A DNA stretch of 64,000 nucleotides from Thalassovita litoralis. Lineage in GTDB: Bacteria > Pseudomonadota > Alphaproteobacteria > Rhodobacterales > Rhodobacteraceae. The notes beneath the pieces were generated by a model. That model saw nothing but the letters and a program-made list of their open reading frames with translations, was not told where the DNA came from and did not search any database. Positions 50,855 to 60,365 of this stretch are shown piece after piece. The stretch covers positions 62,001 to 126,000 of the forward strand of contig NZ_FXTO01000002.1 of assembly GCF_900182725.1 (NCBI RefSeq), written 5' to 3'. The translations under genes and the position numbers were made by a program. Every line of letters starts with the position of its first letter. Within the stretch, counting starts at the first letter, position 1.

Positions 50855-50889
50855 TCCCAAGAATTCCTGTTGATTTCCATGAATTCCCA
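50855..50889 (-). promoter_or_regulatory. Phased GGGA array C, candidate MraZ operator at the dcw promoter
   Basis: On the minus strand TGGGA (50889), TGGAA (50879), AGGAA (50868), TGGGA (50859): starts 10, 11 and 9 bp apart. The array ends eight bases before the -10 of the UpsM/dcw promoter. Confidence 0.55.
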
Positions 50890-50896
50890 TGCCAAT

Positions 50897-50902
50897 TCTA
50901 AT
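50897..50902 (+). promoter_or_regulatory. -10 element of the UpsM/dcw promoter
   Basis: TCTAAT, five of six bases of the consensus. There is no good -35 at 17 bp, which suits an activated or regulated promoter. Start expected at about 50908-50910. Confidence 0.4.
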
Positions 50903-50907
50903 CCATC

Positions 50908-51112
50908 AGATGAGAACGGGTAGATGGGGCAGCAAGACCCCGAACCATAATAAAAATCAGGTTTCATACAGGCATCCGCTTTCATCGAACCAAGAGATCC
51001 GGCGCGCGGGCGAGCAGACATCCCCCCAGGTGGCGCGCGCAGCTGGACATACCCCGCTAGGCGGGACGAGGGCGGCGGATTGGGCAGTGGCAGCAGCTCA
51101 ATCCGCCGTTTT
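50908..51112 (+). ncRNA. upsM: UpsM-like small RNA from the dcw 5' leader
   Basis: In R. sphaeroides the dcw mRNA begins with a long leader whose first part, about 206 nt, is terminated before mraZ and accumulates as the abundant RNA UpsM. Here the distance from the -10 at 50897 to the terminator at 51074-51112 gives about 205 nt. Inner stems can form: GGGG/CCCC near 50925-50945, CGCGCG pairs between about 51001 and 51041, and CCCGC/GCGGG near 51054-51064. The 5' end is inferred, not seen. Confidence 0.65.
51074..51112 (+). terminator. Terminator/attenuator in the dcw leader
   Basis: GGCGGATTG pairs with CAATCCGCC around a 16-base loop, followed by GTTTTCC, 50 bp before mraZ. Partial read-through would give dcw mRNA; termination would give UpsM. 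Confidence 0.82.
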
Positions 51113-51163
51113 CCGTAGGGGACTAAGGCATCTGGGGATCGGGACGGAAGAAGGAGCGCCGCA

Positions 51164-51667
51164 TTGGCCGGCATGTTCATAGGCGAACACACCTTCAAGG
51201 TGGACGGAAAGGGACGCGTGTCGATCCCTGCCGATTTTCGTCATGAACTGACCGAGGGCGATCCGCAGGCCGCAACCACAGGCCGCCCCCGCATGGTGAT
51301 CGTTTACGGTCATGCCTCTCAGAAACAGTTGATTGTCTATACTTACGAAGGGTTCCGCGATCTGGCGCAGGAAATCCGTGCTTTGCCGCGCGGGTCCAAA
51401 CGGCGCAAGCTGATGGAACACCTGATCCTGAACATGGCCCGCCCGACCGAACTGGATAACGACGGTCGGTTCGTTTTGCCGCAAATGCTGCGGGATAAAA
51501 TCGCGCTGGACGGCATGGCCTATTTCGCGGGCAAGGGTGAAACCTTCGAGATTTGGAAGCCCGAAACATTCGAGGGCGAAAGCGCCCGTCTGGCCGAAGA
51601 GTGGCTGGCCGAAATGGGGCCGGATGCCGATCCCCTGTCGCTGCTGGACGAGGAAGAGGAGATTTGA
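51164..51667 (+). CDS. mraZ: Transcriptional regulator MraZ
   Basis: A 167-residue protein with two AbrB-like SpoVT/MraZ repeats, each with a D-x-K-G-R-type motif: FKVDGKGRVSIPADFR near 10-25 and LDNDGRFVLPQMLRD near 95-110. The TTG at 51164 is 8 bases after AAGGAG, while the ATG at 51173 is 17 bases away, so TTG is the likelier start. MraZ forms ring oligomers and represses its own dcw cluster through phased TGGG repeats; three candidate arrays lie upstream. First gene of the operon. Confidence 0.94.
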   Translation: MAGMFIGEHTFKVDGKGRVSIPADFRHELTEGDPQAATTGRPRMVIVYGHASQKQLIVYTYEGFRDLAQEIRALPRGSKRRKLMEHLILNMARPTELDNDGRFVLPQMLRDKIALDGMAYFAGKGETFEIWKPETFEGESARLAEEWLAEMGPDADPLSLLDEEEEI

Positions 51668-51670
51668 GCC

Positions 51671-52654
51671 ATGCCATCCGGTGACAGCGCCGCCCCTCAT
51701 ATTCCTGTTTTGTTGCGGCCGCTTTTGAAAGCGGTCGCGCCTGTTTCCGGGGTTTGGCTGGACGGCACCTTTGGCGCAGGCGGATATACGCGCGGATTGC
51801 TGGCCGCTGGCGCGGACAAGGTGATCGGTGTGGACCGTGATCCGCTGGCCTTTGAAATGGCCGCGCCTTGGGCGGGGGAATATGGCGACCGGCTGGAGCT
51901 GGTGCAGGGCGTGTTTTCCAAACTGGATGAATATGCCAGCGATCTGGACGGCGTGGTGTTGGATCTGGGTGTTAGCTCGATGCAGTTGGATATGGCCGAA
52001 CGTGGCTTTTCCTTTATGAAAGACGGCCCGCTGGATATGCGGATGAGCCAGTCCGGCCCGTCGGCGGCTGATCTGGTGAATACCGCCAGCGAATCCGATC
52101 TGGCCGACATCCTGTTTGCCTATGGCGAAGAACGCGCCAGCCGCAAAATCGCCCGTGCCATCGTGAAGGATCGTGAAACCCAGCCCTTTACCACCACGTT
52201 GCAACTGGCCGGGTTGATTGAGCGTATCCTGCCGCGTGTCAAACCGGGGCAATCCCATCCGGCGACCCGCAGCTTTCAGGCGTTGCGCATTGCGGTGAAC
52301 GATGAATATGGCGAATTGGTCGGTGGGCTGGAAGCGGCCGAACGGGCGCTGAAACCCGGCGGAAAACTGGCGGTTGTGACCTTCCATTCCATCGAAGATC
52401 GGATGGTGAAACGGTTTTTTCAGTCCCGCGCGGGGAAATCCGGCGGCAACCGTTATGCGCCCGAAGCGCACGATACACCCGCCCAGTTCGAACAGACCAC
52501 GCGCAAGGCCATCGGTCCCGACGATCAGGAACTGGCCGAAAACCCGCGTGCCCGCAGCGCGAAGCTGCGCGTGGCAATCCGCACCGCCGCAGCGCCGGGG
52601 GAAACGGATCGTAAACAGCTTGGTATGCCGATGCTGAGCAAGGGGAAACGATAA
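51671..52654 (+). CDS. rsmH: 16S rRNA (cytosine1402-N4)-methyltransferase RsmH
   Basis: A 327-residue SAM-dependent enzyme. It has the [40 protein letters not shown] start in order, [32 protein letters not shown] and the late [16 protein letters not shown]. It methylates C1402 in the ribosomal decoding centre. It starts 4 bp after mraZ and shares one base with the ftsL start (TAATG). Confidence 0.96.
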   Translation: MPSGDSAAPHIPVLLRPLLKAVAPVSGVWLDGTFGAGGYTRGLLAAGADKVIGVDRDPLAFEMAAPWAGEYGDRLELVQGVFSKLDEYASDLDGVVLDLGVSSMQLDMAERGFSFMKDGPLDMRMSQSGPSAADLVNTASESDLADILFAYGEERASRKIARAIVKDRETQPFTTTLQLAGLIERILPRVKPGQSHPATRSFQALRIAVNDEYGELVGGLEAAERALKPGGKLAVVTFHSIEDRMVKRFFQSRAGKSGGNRYAPEAHDTPAQFEQTTRKAIGPDDQELAENPRARSAKLRVAIRTAAAPGETDRKQLGMPMLSKGKR

Positions 52655-53004
52655 TGCGTAGCGTTTTTTATGTTCTGACTGCCCTTGGTGTGATTGGTCT
52701 GGCCTTCTGGGCGTATCGCGAAAATTACCAGACACAGGCGGCATTGGATCATGCCAGCAAGTTGCACCGGCAGATTGCGGAATCGCGCGCCCGTCTGGGT
52801 ATGCTGCGGGCGGAATGGGCCTATCTGAACCGGCCTGAACGGCTGCGAGAACTGGCTGCGCTGAATTACGATCGGCTGGGTTTGATGCCCTTTGCCCCAG
52901 AACAGTTCGGGCGCGTTGATCAGGTGGCGTACCCGCCGCAACCGGGCCTGCCGGTCCTGACCGAAGGTGTCGAAGTGTCCTCGGCTGCGGGGGCGCGGCC
53001 ATGA
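52654..53004 (+). CDS. ftsL: Cell division protein FtsL
   Basis: A 116-residue bitopic protein: very short cytoplasmic part, one transmembrane helix (about 4-20; VFYVLTALGVIGLAFWAY), then a coiled-coil-like periplasmic helix (ALDHASKLHRQIAESRARLGMLRAEWAYLNRPERLRELAA) and a Pro-rich tail. The segment WAYLNRPERL is typical of the alphaproteobacterial FtsL. It links FtsB and FtsQ with FtsI/FtsW at the septum. TAATG overlap with rsmH, ATGA overlap with ftsI. Confidence 0.9.
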   Translation: MRSVFYVLTALGVIGLAFWAYRENYQTQAALDHASKLHRQIAESRARLGMLRAEWAYLNRPERLRELAALNYDRLGLMPFAPEQFGRVDQVAYPPQPGLPVLTEGVEVSSAAGARP

Positions 53005-54785
53005 TCCGCACCCCGCTGCGCCCGCTGGCCCGTATCCTTGAGGCCCGCAATAAGGGCGAAAACCCCGACGCAATCGAACGTGAAAATATCCGCCTGCGCC
53101 ACGAAGCCATGCGTGACCGCGCCCGCCAACGCGCCGAAAGTCGCCTGTTGTTGCTGGCCGCTGTTTTTTGCGTGGCCTATGCGGTGATCGGGTTTCGCAT
53201 GGGGGTTCTGGCCTCGACCGACCCGGCAGAACCACAGGTCTATGCGGCGGGGGCTTCGATCCGCGCGCAGCGCGCTGACATTGTGGATCGGCAGAACCGT
53301 ATTTTGGCGACGAATATTGAAACTTATTCGCTATATGCCAAGCCGCCGATTATGATTGATCCGGCCCGCGCGGCCCGTGAATTGGCGGCGATGTTCCCTG
53401 AACTAAACGAAGACCGCCTGTTGCGCGACTTTACCGGCAAGCGCAAATTTATCTGGCTGCGCCGCAAGCTTAGCCCGGAACAAAAACAGGCTGTGCATGA
53501 CATCGGCGAACCGGGTCTGCTGTTTGGGCCGCGCGAAATGCGGCTGTATCCGAATGGCCGATTGGCGGCGCATGTGCTGGGCGGGGCCAGCTTTGGTGTC
53601 GAGGATGTCAGCGCAGCCGAAGTTATCGGCGTTGCAGGGATCGAACGTATGTTTGACGAGCGGCTGCGCGATCCCGCCCGTGCAGATAAACCGCTGATGC
53701 TTTCGTTGGATTTGGCGGTGCAGGACGCGACCGAACAGGTGTTGGAAGGCGGAATGCGCCTGATGAACGCCAAGGGGGCCGCTGCTGTATTGATGGATGT
53801 CCACACCGGCGAGGTGATTTCGCTGGTGTCCCTGCCTGATTTCGACCCCAACGACCGCCCCCGTCCGGCTGTGCAGGGTCATGCTTCGGACAGTCCGTTG
53901 TTTAATCGGGCCGTGCAGGGCGTGTATGAACTGGGGTCCACCTTCAAGATCTTTGCCACGGCGCAGGCGATCGAACTGGGGCTTGTGAACGCTGAAACCG
54001 AAATTGACACGCGTGGCCCGCTGCGCTGGGGCAAATTCCGCATCCGCGATTTCCACAATTACGGCAATAAGCTGACCGTGACCAAGGTGATCGTGAAATC
54101 CTCGAATATCGGGACGGCCCGCATCGCCCAGATGATCGGCACGGTACGCCAGCAGGAGTTCATGAAAAAGCTGGGCTTTTTCGACCCCACCCCGTTGGAG
54201 ATCACCGAGGCCGGAGGCGGGAAACCATTGCTGCCACCGAACTGGTCGGAACTGTCGACTATGACGATTTCTTATGGTCACGGCCTGTCTGCGACGCCGC
54301 TGCATCTGGCGACAGCCTATGCAATGATTGCCAATGGCGGCTACCGGATCAAACCTACGGTTTTGCGTCAGCCTGTTCCCCCAAAAGGTGAACGCGTCAT
54401 GTCCGCCAAGGCCGCCGAGGCCTCGCGCATCATGCTGCGCAAAGTCGTGACCGAAGGTACGGCATCCTTTGGCGAGGTGGCAGGCTACGAAGTTGCGGGG
54501 AAAACCGGCACAGCCGACAAGCCAAAGGAAAACGGCGGGGGCTATTACGATGACAAGGTGATTGCCACTTTTGCATCCATGTTCCCGGCCAGTGATCCCA
54601 AATATGTGCTGGTGGTGACATTGGATGAACCCGTGGAAACCACCGGGCCGGAACCCCGCCGCACGGCGGGCTGGACGGCTGTGCCGGTGGCCGCCGAAAT
54701 GATCCGCCGCGTTGCGCCGCTTTTGGGATTGCGACCCGCAATTGAACCCGGTGGTGCGGCTGGTATAACGCTGACATCAAACTAA
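53001..54785 (+). CDS. ftsI: Division-specific peptidoglycan transpeptidase FtsI (PBP3)
   Basis: A 594-residue class B penicillin-binding protein. One N-terminal membrane anchor (about 49-71; LLLLAAVFCVAYAVIGFRMG) is followed by the PBP dimerisation domain and the transpeptidase. Active-site motifs: the SxxK serine in YELGSTFKIF, SSN in VKSSNIGTARIA, and KTGT in VAGKTGTADKP. It cross-links septal peptidoglycan with FtsW. The ftsL stop overlaps its ATG. Confidence 0.96.
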   Translation: MIRTPLRPLARILEARNKGENPDAIERENIRLRHEAMRDRARQRAESRLLLLAAVFCVAYAVIGFRMGVLASTDPAEPQVYAAGASIRAQRADIVDRQNRILATNIETYSLYAKPPIMIDPARAARELAAMFPELNEDRLLRDFTGKRKFIWLRRKLSPEQKQAVHDIGEPGLLFGPREMRLYPNGRLAAHVLGGASFGVEDVSAAEVIGVAGIERMFDERLRDPARADKPLMLSLDLAVQDATEQVLEGGMRLMNAKGAAAVLMDVHTGEVISLVSLPDFDPNDRPRPAVQGHASDSPLFNRAVQGVYELGSTFKIFATAQAIELGLVNAETEIDTRGPLRWGKFRIRDFHNYGNKLTVTKVIVKSSNIGTARIAQMIGTVRQQEFMKKLGFFDPTPLEITEAGGGKPLLPPNWSELSTMTISYGHGLSATPLHLATAYAMIANGGYRIKPTVLRQPVPPKGERVMSAKAAEASRIMLRKVVTEGTASFGEVAGYEVAGKTGTADKPKENGGGYYDDKVIATFASMFPASDPKYVLVVTLDEPVETTGPEPRRTAGWTAVPVAAEMIRRVAPLLGLRPAIEPGGAAGITLTSN

Positions 54786-54801
54786 GCCGAAAGGGCAGGG
54801 C

Positions 54802-56289
54802 ATGTCAGCGCAAGTCAAAACACTCTCCGCACTTGGACTGACAGCGCAGGGGGGGCGTAATCCGCGTGTGGCCGGATTGGCCGTGGATAACCGTCTGGTC
54901 GCCCCCGGCTTCTTGTTTGCGGCCTTGCCGGGGACAAAAATCCACGGTGCGAATTTTGTCGCGTCTGCAATAGAACGGGGCGCGGTCGCCATTCTGACAG
55001 ATGCGGAAGGCGCGAGGCTGGCCGCGGACGTGCTGGCCGCGGCCCCGGATGTGGCGCTGGTGATCGCAGAAGACCCGCGTCAAACTTTGGCCTATACCGC
55101 CGCGCTGTCGTTTGGGGCGCAGCCGCCGATCATGGTGGCGGTGACGGGGACCAATGGCAAAACCTCGGTGTCTACTTTCGCGCGGATGATCTGGACCGAA
55201 CTGGGACATGACGCGGTGAACCTGGGGACCACGGGCGTTGAAGGCGCCTATCAGGCCCCGCTGAAACACACCACGCCCGAACCGATTACCCTGCACCGGC
55301 TGCTGGCCGAATGCGCCCACGCCGGTGTGACCCATGCCGCGATGGAGGCGTCCAGTCACGGGCTGGCCCAACGGCGGTTGGATGGGGTGAATTTACGCGC
55401 GGCGGGGTTCACCAATTTCACGCAGGACCATCTGGATTACCACGCCAGTTTTGATGCGTATTTCGATGCCAAGGCCGGGTTGTTTGATCGCGTGCTGTCC
55501 GAGGATGGTGTGGCCGTGATCAATATCGACGATCCCAAAGGCCCGTTGATGGCGCGTATCGCAGGTGCGCGCGGGCAGGCTGTGATTTCGGTGGGGCGCA
55601 GCCCCGAGGCCCGCTTGCGTCTGCTGGGGCAGCGGTTCGATGCCACGGGGCAGCAAATCCGCTTTTCCTATGAGGGGGAAACTTACCTGTCATCGTTGCC
55701 GCTGATCGGCGGGTTTCAGGCGGAAAACGTGCTGCTGGCTGCCGGGCTGGTGATCGGCTGCGGCGAAGAACCCGAAGCGGTGTTTGAAACCTTGCCGCGC
55801 CTGTCCACGGTGCGGGGGCGGATGCAACTGGCGGCCAGCCGGGGCAATGGTGCGTCTGTCTTTGTGGACTATGCCCACACGCCGGATGCGGTGGCGACGG
55901 CCTTAACGGCGCTGCGCCCGCATGTGATGGGCCGCCTGATTGCAATTGTCGGGGCGGGCGGCGACCGTGACACCACCAAGCGCCCGCTGATGGGGCAGGC
56001 GGCGGCGGAAAACGCCGATCTGGTGATCGTGACCGATGATAATCCCCGCTCCGAAGACCCTGCCGTGATCCGTCAGGCGGTGCTGATGGGCTGCCCCGAC
56101 GCGCTGGAAATCGGCGATCGGGCCGAGGCCATCTTGCGCGGTGTCGATGCGCTGGGGCCGGGCGATGCGCTGCTGATTGCGGGCAAGGGGCATGAAACCG
56201 GGCAAACCGTGGGCGACGATGTGCTGCCCTTTGATGATGTGGAACAGGCCAGCGTGGCTGTGATGGCGCTGGATGGGGGATTGGCATGA
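54802..56289 (+). CDS. murE: UDP-MurNAc-L-Ala-D-Glu:meso-diaminopimelate ligase MurE
   Basis: A 495-residue Mur ligase. The P-loop is VAVTGTNGKTSVSTFARMIW, the carbamylated-Lys and Mg region is around HAAMEASSHGLAQRRLDG, and the C-terminal motif is VIVTDDNPRSEDP, where the D-N-P-R sequence is the diagnostic meso-diaminopimelate specificity motif. So the peptidoglycan is of the DAP type. ATGA overlap with murF. Confidence 0.96.
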   Translation: MSAQVKTLSALGLTAQGGRNPRVAGLAVDNRLVAPGFLFAALPGTKIHGANFVASAIERGAVAILTDAEGARLAADVLAAAPDVALVIAEDPRQTLAYTAALSFGAQPPIMVAVTGTNGKTSVSTFARMIWTELGHDAVNLGTTGVEGAYQAPLKHTTPEPITLHRLLAECAHAGVTHAAMEASSHGLAQRRLDGVNLRAAGFTNFTQDHLDYHASFDAYFDAKAGLFDRVLSEDGVAVINIDDPKGPLMARIAGARGQAVISVGRSPEARLRLLGQRFDATGQQIRFSYEGETYLSSLPLIGGFQAENVLLAAGLVIGCGEEPEAVFETLPRLSTVRGRMQLAASRGNGASVFVDYAHTPDAVATALTALRPHVMGRLIAIVGAGGDRDTTKRPLMGQAAAENADLVIVTDDNPRSEDPAVIRQAVLMGCPDALEIGDRAEAILRGVDALGPGDALLIAGKGHETGQTVGDDVLPFDDVEQASVAVMALDGGLA

Positions 56290-57719
56290 CGCTGTGGACT
56301 GCAAAAGACGCCGCCGCCGCCACTGGCGGGCGTGTCACCGCTGACTGGCAGGTCAATGGCGTGTCCATCGACACCCGCACGCTTCGGCCGGGGGATTTGT
56401 TCGTGGCGCTGACCGCAGCCCGTGACGGCCATGATTTCGTGGCGCAGGCATTGGCGAACGGGGCCGCTGCCGCGCTGGTCAGCCGCATTCCCGATGGGGT
56501 TGCCCCGGATGCGCCGCTGCTGGTCGTTCCCGATGTTCTGGCAGGGTTAGAGGATTTGGCCCGCGCCGCCCGTGCCCGCAGCAAGGCCCGCGTTGTGGCG
56601 GTGACTGGATCGGTCGGCAAAACCTCGACCAAGGAAATGCTGCGTGTGGTGCTGGGGGGGCAGGGCCGCACCCATGCCGCCGAGGCCAGCTACAACAACC
56701 ATTGGGGTGTGCCGCTGACGCTGGCGCGGATGCCGCAGGATACGCAATATGCCGTGATCGAAATCGGTATGAACCATCCGGGGGAAATCGCCCCGCTGGC
56801 CCAACTGGCCCGCCCGCATGCGGCAATGATCACGACCGTTGCCGCTGCGCATCTGGAAGCCTTTGAAAACATTGACGGGATTGCCCATGAAAAGGCCGCG
56901 ATCTTCACCGGGCTGGAACCGCGCGGGGTGGCTGTGGTCAACGGCGATCTGTCCACCAGCCCGATCCTGATCGACACCGCCAAACGCTATGCCAAACGGG
57001 TTCTGACCTTTGGCGAAGCGGCGCGAAACCACCATCGGTTGACCAATATCCAGCTTGTCGATGACGTGACCGTGGCGCAGGGCCGCGCATGGCGTAAACC
57101 CGTGTTGTTCAAGGTCATGGCCGCAGGCCGCCATTTCGCGGTGAACGCGATGGGTGTCATGGCTGTGGCGCAGGCATTGCGTCTGGATACCACGATGGCC
57201 GCCAATGACATTGCCCAATGGGTGCCACCCGCCGGGCGCGGTTTCCGCGAAAAGGTGCAACTGGACAAGCTACAGGAAGAACAGGCGCTGGACCTGATCG
57301 ACGACGCGTTCAATGCCAACCCCACCTCAATGGCCGCCGCGCTGGAGGTGCTGGCCGCCGCCCGCCCCACGGATGGGCTGGGTCGTGTCGCTAAGGGGCG
57401 GCGCGTTGCTGTTTTGGGCGATATGCTGGAACTTGGTCCCGATGAAATCGCCCTGCATGAATCCGTGGCTAATTTGCCCTTTGTGCAGGCCATCGACATG
57501 ATCCATTGCGTTGGTCCCCGAATGCATTCGCTGTGGAAAAATCTGCCCGCTGCAAAACGTGGCGACTGGACCGAAGACGCCGGACAAATGGCAAAACGCG
57601 CCCATCGGCTGATTGATGCCGGTGACGTTGTGTTGGTGAAGGGGTCGAAGGGCAGCAAAGTTTCGCTTGTTGTTGACGCCATCAAAAAACTGGGCCAAGG
57701 GGCGCGGCAACCCGAATAA
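56286..57719 (+). CDS. murF: UDP-MurNAc-tripeptide:D-Ala-D-Ala ligase MurF
   Basis: A 477-residue Mur ligase with P-loop VAVTGSVGKTSTKEMLRVVL, the following AEASYNNHWGVPLTLARMP and AVIEIGMNHPGEI of the MurF family, and the C-terminal DDAFNANPTSMAAALEVL. It adds D-Ala-D-Ala to the UDP-tripeptide. Its start overlaps the murE stop. A 36-bp gap with GGAAGG precedes mraY. Confidence 0.96.
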   Translation: MTLWTAKDAAAATGGRVTADWQVNGVSIDTRTLRPGDLFVALTAARDGHDFVAQALANGAAAALVSRIPDGVAPDAPLLVVPDVLAGLEDLARAARARSKARVVAVTGSVGKTSTKEMLRVVLGGQGRTHAAEASYNNHWGVPLTLARMPQDTQYAVIEIGMNHPGEIAPLAQLARPHAAMITTVAAAHLEAFENIDGIAHEKAAIFTGLEPRGVAVVNGDLSTSPILIDTAKRYAKRVLTFGEAARNHHRLTNIQLVDDVTVAQGRAWRKPVLFKVMAAGRHFAVNAMGVMAVAQALRLDTTMAANDIAQWVPPAGRGFREKVQLDKLQEEQALDLIDDAFNANPTSMAAALEVLAAARPTDGLGRVAKGRRVAVLGDMLELGPDEIALHESVANLPFVQAIDMIHCVGPRMHSLWKNLPAAKRGDWTEDAGQMAKRAHRLIDAGDVVLVKGSKGSKVSLVVDAIKKLGQGARQPE

Positions 57720-57755
57720 CCGAACGATCAAGGCCACACTGGAAGGACTGAATAT

Positions 57756-58838
57756 ATGCTCTATTGGCTGACCGAGCTGTCAGATGGTGGCGACATCTTT
57801 AACCTGTTTCGCTACATCACCTTCCGGTCTGGCGGGGCGTTTATGACGGCGTTGATTTTTGGCTTTATCTTTGGTCAGCCTTTGATCAACGTCTTGCGCC
57901 GCAAACAGGGCAAGGGCCAGCCGATCCGCGATGACGGCCCCGAAGGCCATTTTGCCAAGGCAGGAACCCCCACGATGGGCGGGCTGTTGATCCTGTCGGC
58001 GCTGGTGGTGTCGACGCTGCTTTGGGCGCGGCTGGATAATCCCTTTGTCTGGCTGGTTCTGTTTGTCACCATGTCCTTTGGGCTGATCGGGTTCGCCGAT
58101 GATTATGCCAAAGTGTCCAAACAAAACACCAATGGCGTACCGGGCAAGGTACGTTTGGCGCTGGGGTTTCTGATTGCCGGGATTGCCGGGTTCTGGGCGG
58201 CGTCCTACCACCCCGAGGCGCTGCAATATCAACTGGCCCTGCCGATTTTCAAAAATACCCTGATCAATCTGGGCGTGTTGTTCATTCCGTTTTCCATGAT
58301 CGTGATCGTCGGTGCGGCAAATGCTGTGAATCTGACCGATGGTCTGGACGGGCTGGCGATTATGCCGGTGATGATTGCCAGCGCCACGCTGGGGGTGATC
58401 GCCTATGCCGTGGGCCGGGTCGATTTCACCGAATACCTAGAGGTGCATTATGTCCCCGGCACGGGTGAAATCCTGATCTTCGTGGCCGGGCTGGTGGGCG
58501 GCGGTCTTGGCTTCCTGTGGTATAACGCGCCGCCTGCGGCTGTGTTCATGGGGGATACCGGATCACTGGCGTTGGGCGGTGCCTTGGGGGCGATTGCTGT
58601 TGCCACCAAACACGAAATCGTGCTGGCCATCGTTGGCGGGTTGTTCGTGGTCGAGGCATTGAGCGTGATCATTCAGGTGCTTTACTTCAAACGCACCGGC
58701 AAACGCGTGTTCCTGATGGCCCCGATCCACCACCACTACGAAAAAAAGGGCTGGGCCGAACCGCAGATCGTGATCCGTTTTTGGATTATTGCACTGATCC
58801 TTGCCATGATCGGGCTGGCCACGCTGAAGGTGCGCTGA
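57756..58838 (+). CDS. mraY: Phospho-N-acetylmuramoyl-pentapeptide transferase MraY
   Basis: A 360-residue membrane enzyme with ten predicted helices. Conserved parts: [36 protein letters not shown] with the Asp pair, [15 protein letters not shown], and the C-terminal [23 protein letters not shown] with the His cluster. It makes lipid I on the cytoplasmic side of the inner membrane. GGAAGGA before the ATG. A 107-bp gap with a dispersed repeat follows. Confidence 0.97.
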   Translation: MLYWLTELSDGGDIFNLFRYITFRSGGAFMTALIFGFIFGQPLINVLRRKQGKGQPIRDDGPEGHFAKAGTPTMGGLLILSALVVSTLLWARLDNPFVWLVLFVTMSFGLIGFADDYAKVSKQNTNGVPGKVRLALGFLIAGIAGFWAASYHPEALQYQLALPIFKNTLINLGVLFIPFSMIVIVGAANAVNLTDGLDGLAIMPVMIASATLGVIAYAVGRVDFTEYLEVHYVPGTGEILIFVAGLVGGGLGFLWYNAPPAAVFMGDTGSLALGGALGAIAVATKHEIVLAIVGGLFVVEALSVIIQVLYFKRTGKRVFLMAPIHHHYEKKGWAEPQIVIRFWIIALILAMIGLATLKVR

Positions 58839-58875
58839 TCCATTGGCGCTTGCGCCCGTGGCGGTGCTGCGCAAT

Positions 58876-58896
58876 GGATATTTGAACCAAGAAAGA
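58876..58896. repeat. Dispersed intergenic repeat
   Basis: GGATATTTGAACCAAGAAAGA, within the dcw cluster between mraY and murD; 19 of 21 bases agree with the copy at 48219. Confidence 0.55.
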
Positions 58897-58945
58897 ACAG
58901 GCGGCGGCGTTCCGGTTTCGGACGCCCCGCGCGTGGAGAGATAGA

Positions 58946-60352
58946 ATGATCCCGGTACAAGGTTTCGCTGGCGCAAAGGTTGCCGTTCTGGGGCTGGGGC
59001 GTTCGGGGTTGGCAACGGCCCGCGCCTTGCAGGCCGGTGGCGCGATCCCGGTGTGTTGGGACGACAACCCCGCCGCCCGCGAAAAGGCCGAGGCCGAAGG
59101 GTTCGTCACCGCTGATTTGCTGAAACATGGCGCGTTCGACGACATTGCCAGCCTGATCGTCAGCCCCGGCATCCCGCATCTGTACCCGGACCCTAACCGC
59201 GTGATTGCCGCCGCCTGGGCGGCCGGTGTGCCGGTGGACAATGATATTGGTCTGTTTTTCCGGTCTTTCGCCACAGCGGATTGGGCCGAACACGATACGC
59301 CCCCCCGTGTCATTGCCGTGACGGGATCGAATGGGAAATCCACCACCTCGGCGTTGATCCATCATATCCTGACCGAAGCGGGCAAACCCGCGCAACTGGC
59401 GGGGAATATCGGGCGCGGCGTGCTGGACATCGACCCGCCCGAAGATGGCGGCGTTGTTGTGTTGGAACTGTCCAGCTATCAAACCGATCTGGCCCGCGCC
59501 CTGACGCCGGATGTGGCGGTGTTTACCAACCTGTCGCCGGATCATCTGGACCGCCACGGCGGCATGGGGGGCTATTTCGCAGCCAAACGCCGCCTGTTCG
59601 CCGAAGGTGGGCCAGACCGTGCCGTGATCGGCGTGGATGAAAACGAAGGCCGCTATCTGGCGAACCAACTGTCCGAAGGGGCGGCTGACGATCGGGTGAT
59701 CCGTGTTTCGGCTGATCAAAAGCTGACCGGGCCGGGCTGGCAGGTTTTTGCCCGCAAGGGGTTCTTGTCAGAATATCGCAAGGGACGGCAGGCCGCGTCT
59801 ATTGATCTGCGCGGGGTGCAGGGCTTGCCGGGGGCGCATAACCATCAAAACGCCTGTGCCGCCTATGCTGCGTGCCGCACGCTGGGCCTGTCCCCGCGTG
59901 TGATCGAGGATGCGTTCCACAGCTTTGGCGGTCTGCCACACCGCAGCCAGACCATCGCGCAGGCGGGCGGGGTGCGTTATGTCAATGACAGCAAAGCCAC
60001 CAATGTGGACAGCGCGGCCAAAGCCTTGTGTGCCTTTGATAACATCCGCTGGATTTGTGGCGGGCTGGAAAAAGAGGGCGGTCTGGGCGGCTTGTTGGAT
60101 GCGCTGGGATCAGTGAAGAAGGCCTATGTGATCGGGCGCGAGGCGGCGCATTTCGCGCTGCAACTGACCGGGGTCGAGGCCGAGATTTGCACCGACATGG
60201 AAACCGCTGTGACCCATGCGATGGCTGAGGCCGAGGAGGGCGATACCGTTCTTCTGGCGCCTGCGGCGGCCAGTTTCGACCAATACGATAATTTTGAGCA
60301 ACGCGGCGACGATTTCACGGCTCGCGTTCGCGCGGCGCTGGGGGGCGCCTGA
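58946..60352 (+). CDS. murD: UDP-MurNAc-L-alanine:D-glutamate ligase MurD
   Basis: A 468-residue Mur ligase. The N-terminal Rossmann-like domain binds the uridine part ([17 protein letters not shown]), the P-loop is [21 protein letters not shown], then [13 protein letters not shown] and [18 protein letters not shown], and finally [27 protein letters not shown] of the MurD type. It adds D-Glu to UDP-MurNAc-L-Ala. GAGAGAT before the ATG. It is followed by an opposite-strand gene. Confidence 0.96.
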   Translation: MIPVQGFAGAKVAVLGLGRSGLATARALQAGGAIPVCWDDNPAAREKAEAEGFVTADLLKHGAFDDIASLIVSPGIPHLYPDPNRVIAAAWAAGVPVDNDIGLFFRSFATADWAEHDTPPRVIAVTGSNGKSTTSALIHHILTEAGKPAQLAGNIGRGVLDIDPPEDGGVVVLELSSYQTDLARALTPDVAVFTNLSPDHLDRHGGMGGYFAAKRRLFAEGGPDRAVIGVDENEGRYLANQLSEGAADDRVIRVSADQKLTGPGWQVFARKGFLSEYRKGRQAASIDLRGVQGLPGAHNHQNACAAYAACRTLGLSPRVIEDAFHSFGGLPHRSQTIAQAGGVRYVNDSKATNVDSAAKALCAFDNIRWICGGLEKEGGLGGLLDALGSVKKAYVIGREAAHFALQLTGVEAEICTDMETAVTHAMAEAEEGDTVLLAPAAASFDQYDNFEQRGDDFTARVRAALGGA

Positions 60353-60365
60353 TCCCGGCGCGGGG

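Noticed and set aside
50376-51163. RNase P RNA or a replication origin in the long gap before mraZ
   Set aside because: The conserved RNase P core segments are absent, and a single DnaA box with no clustered boxes or AT-rich unwinding element does not make an origin.
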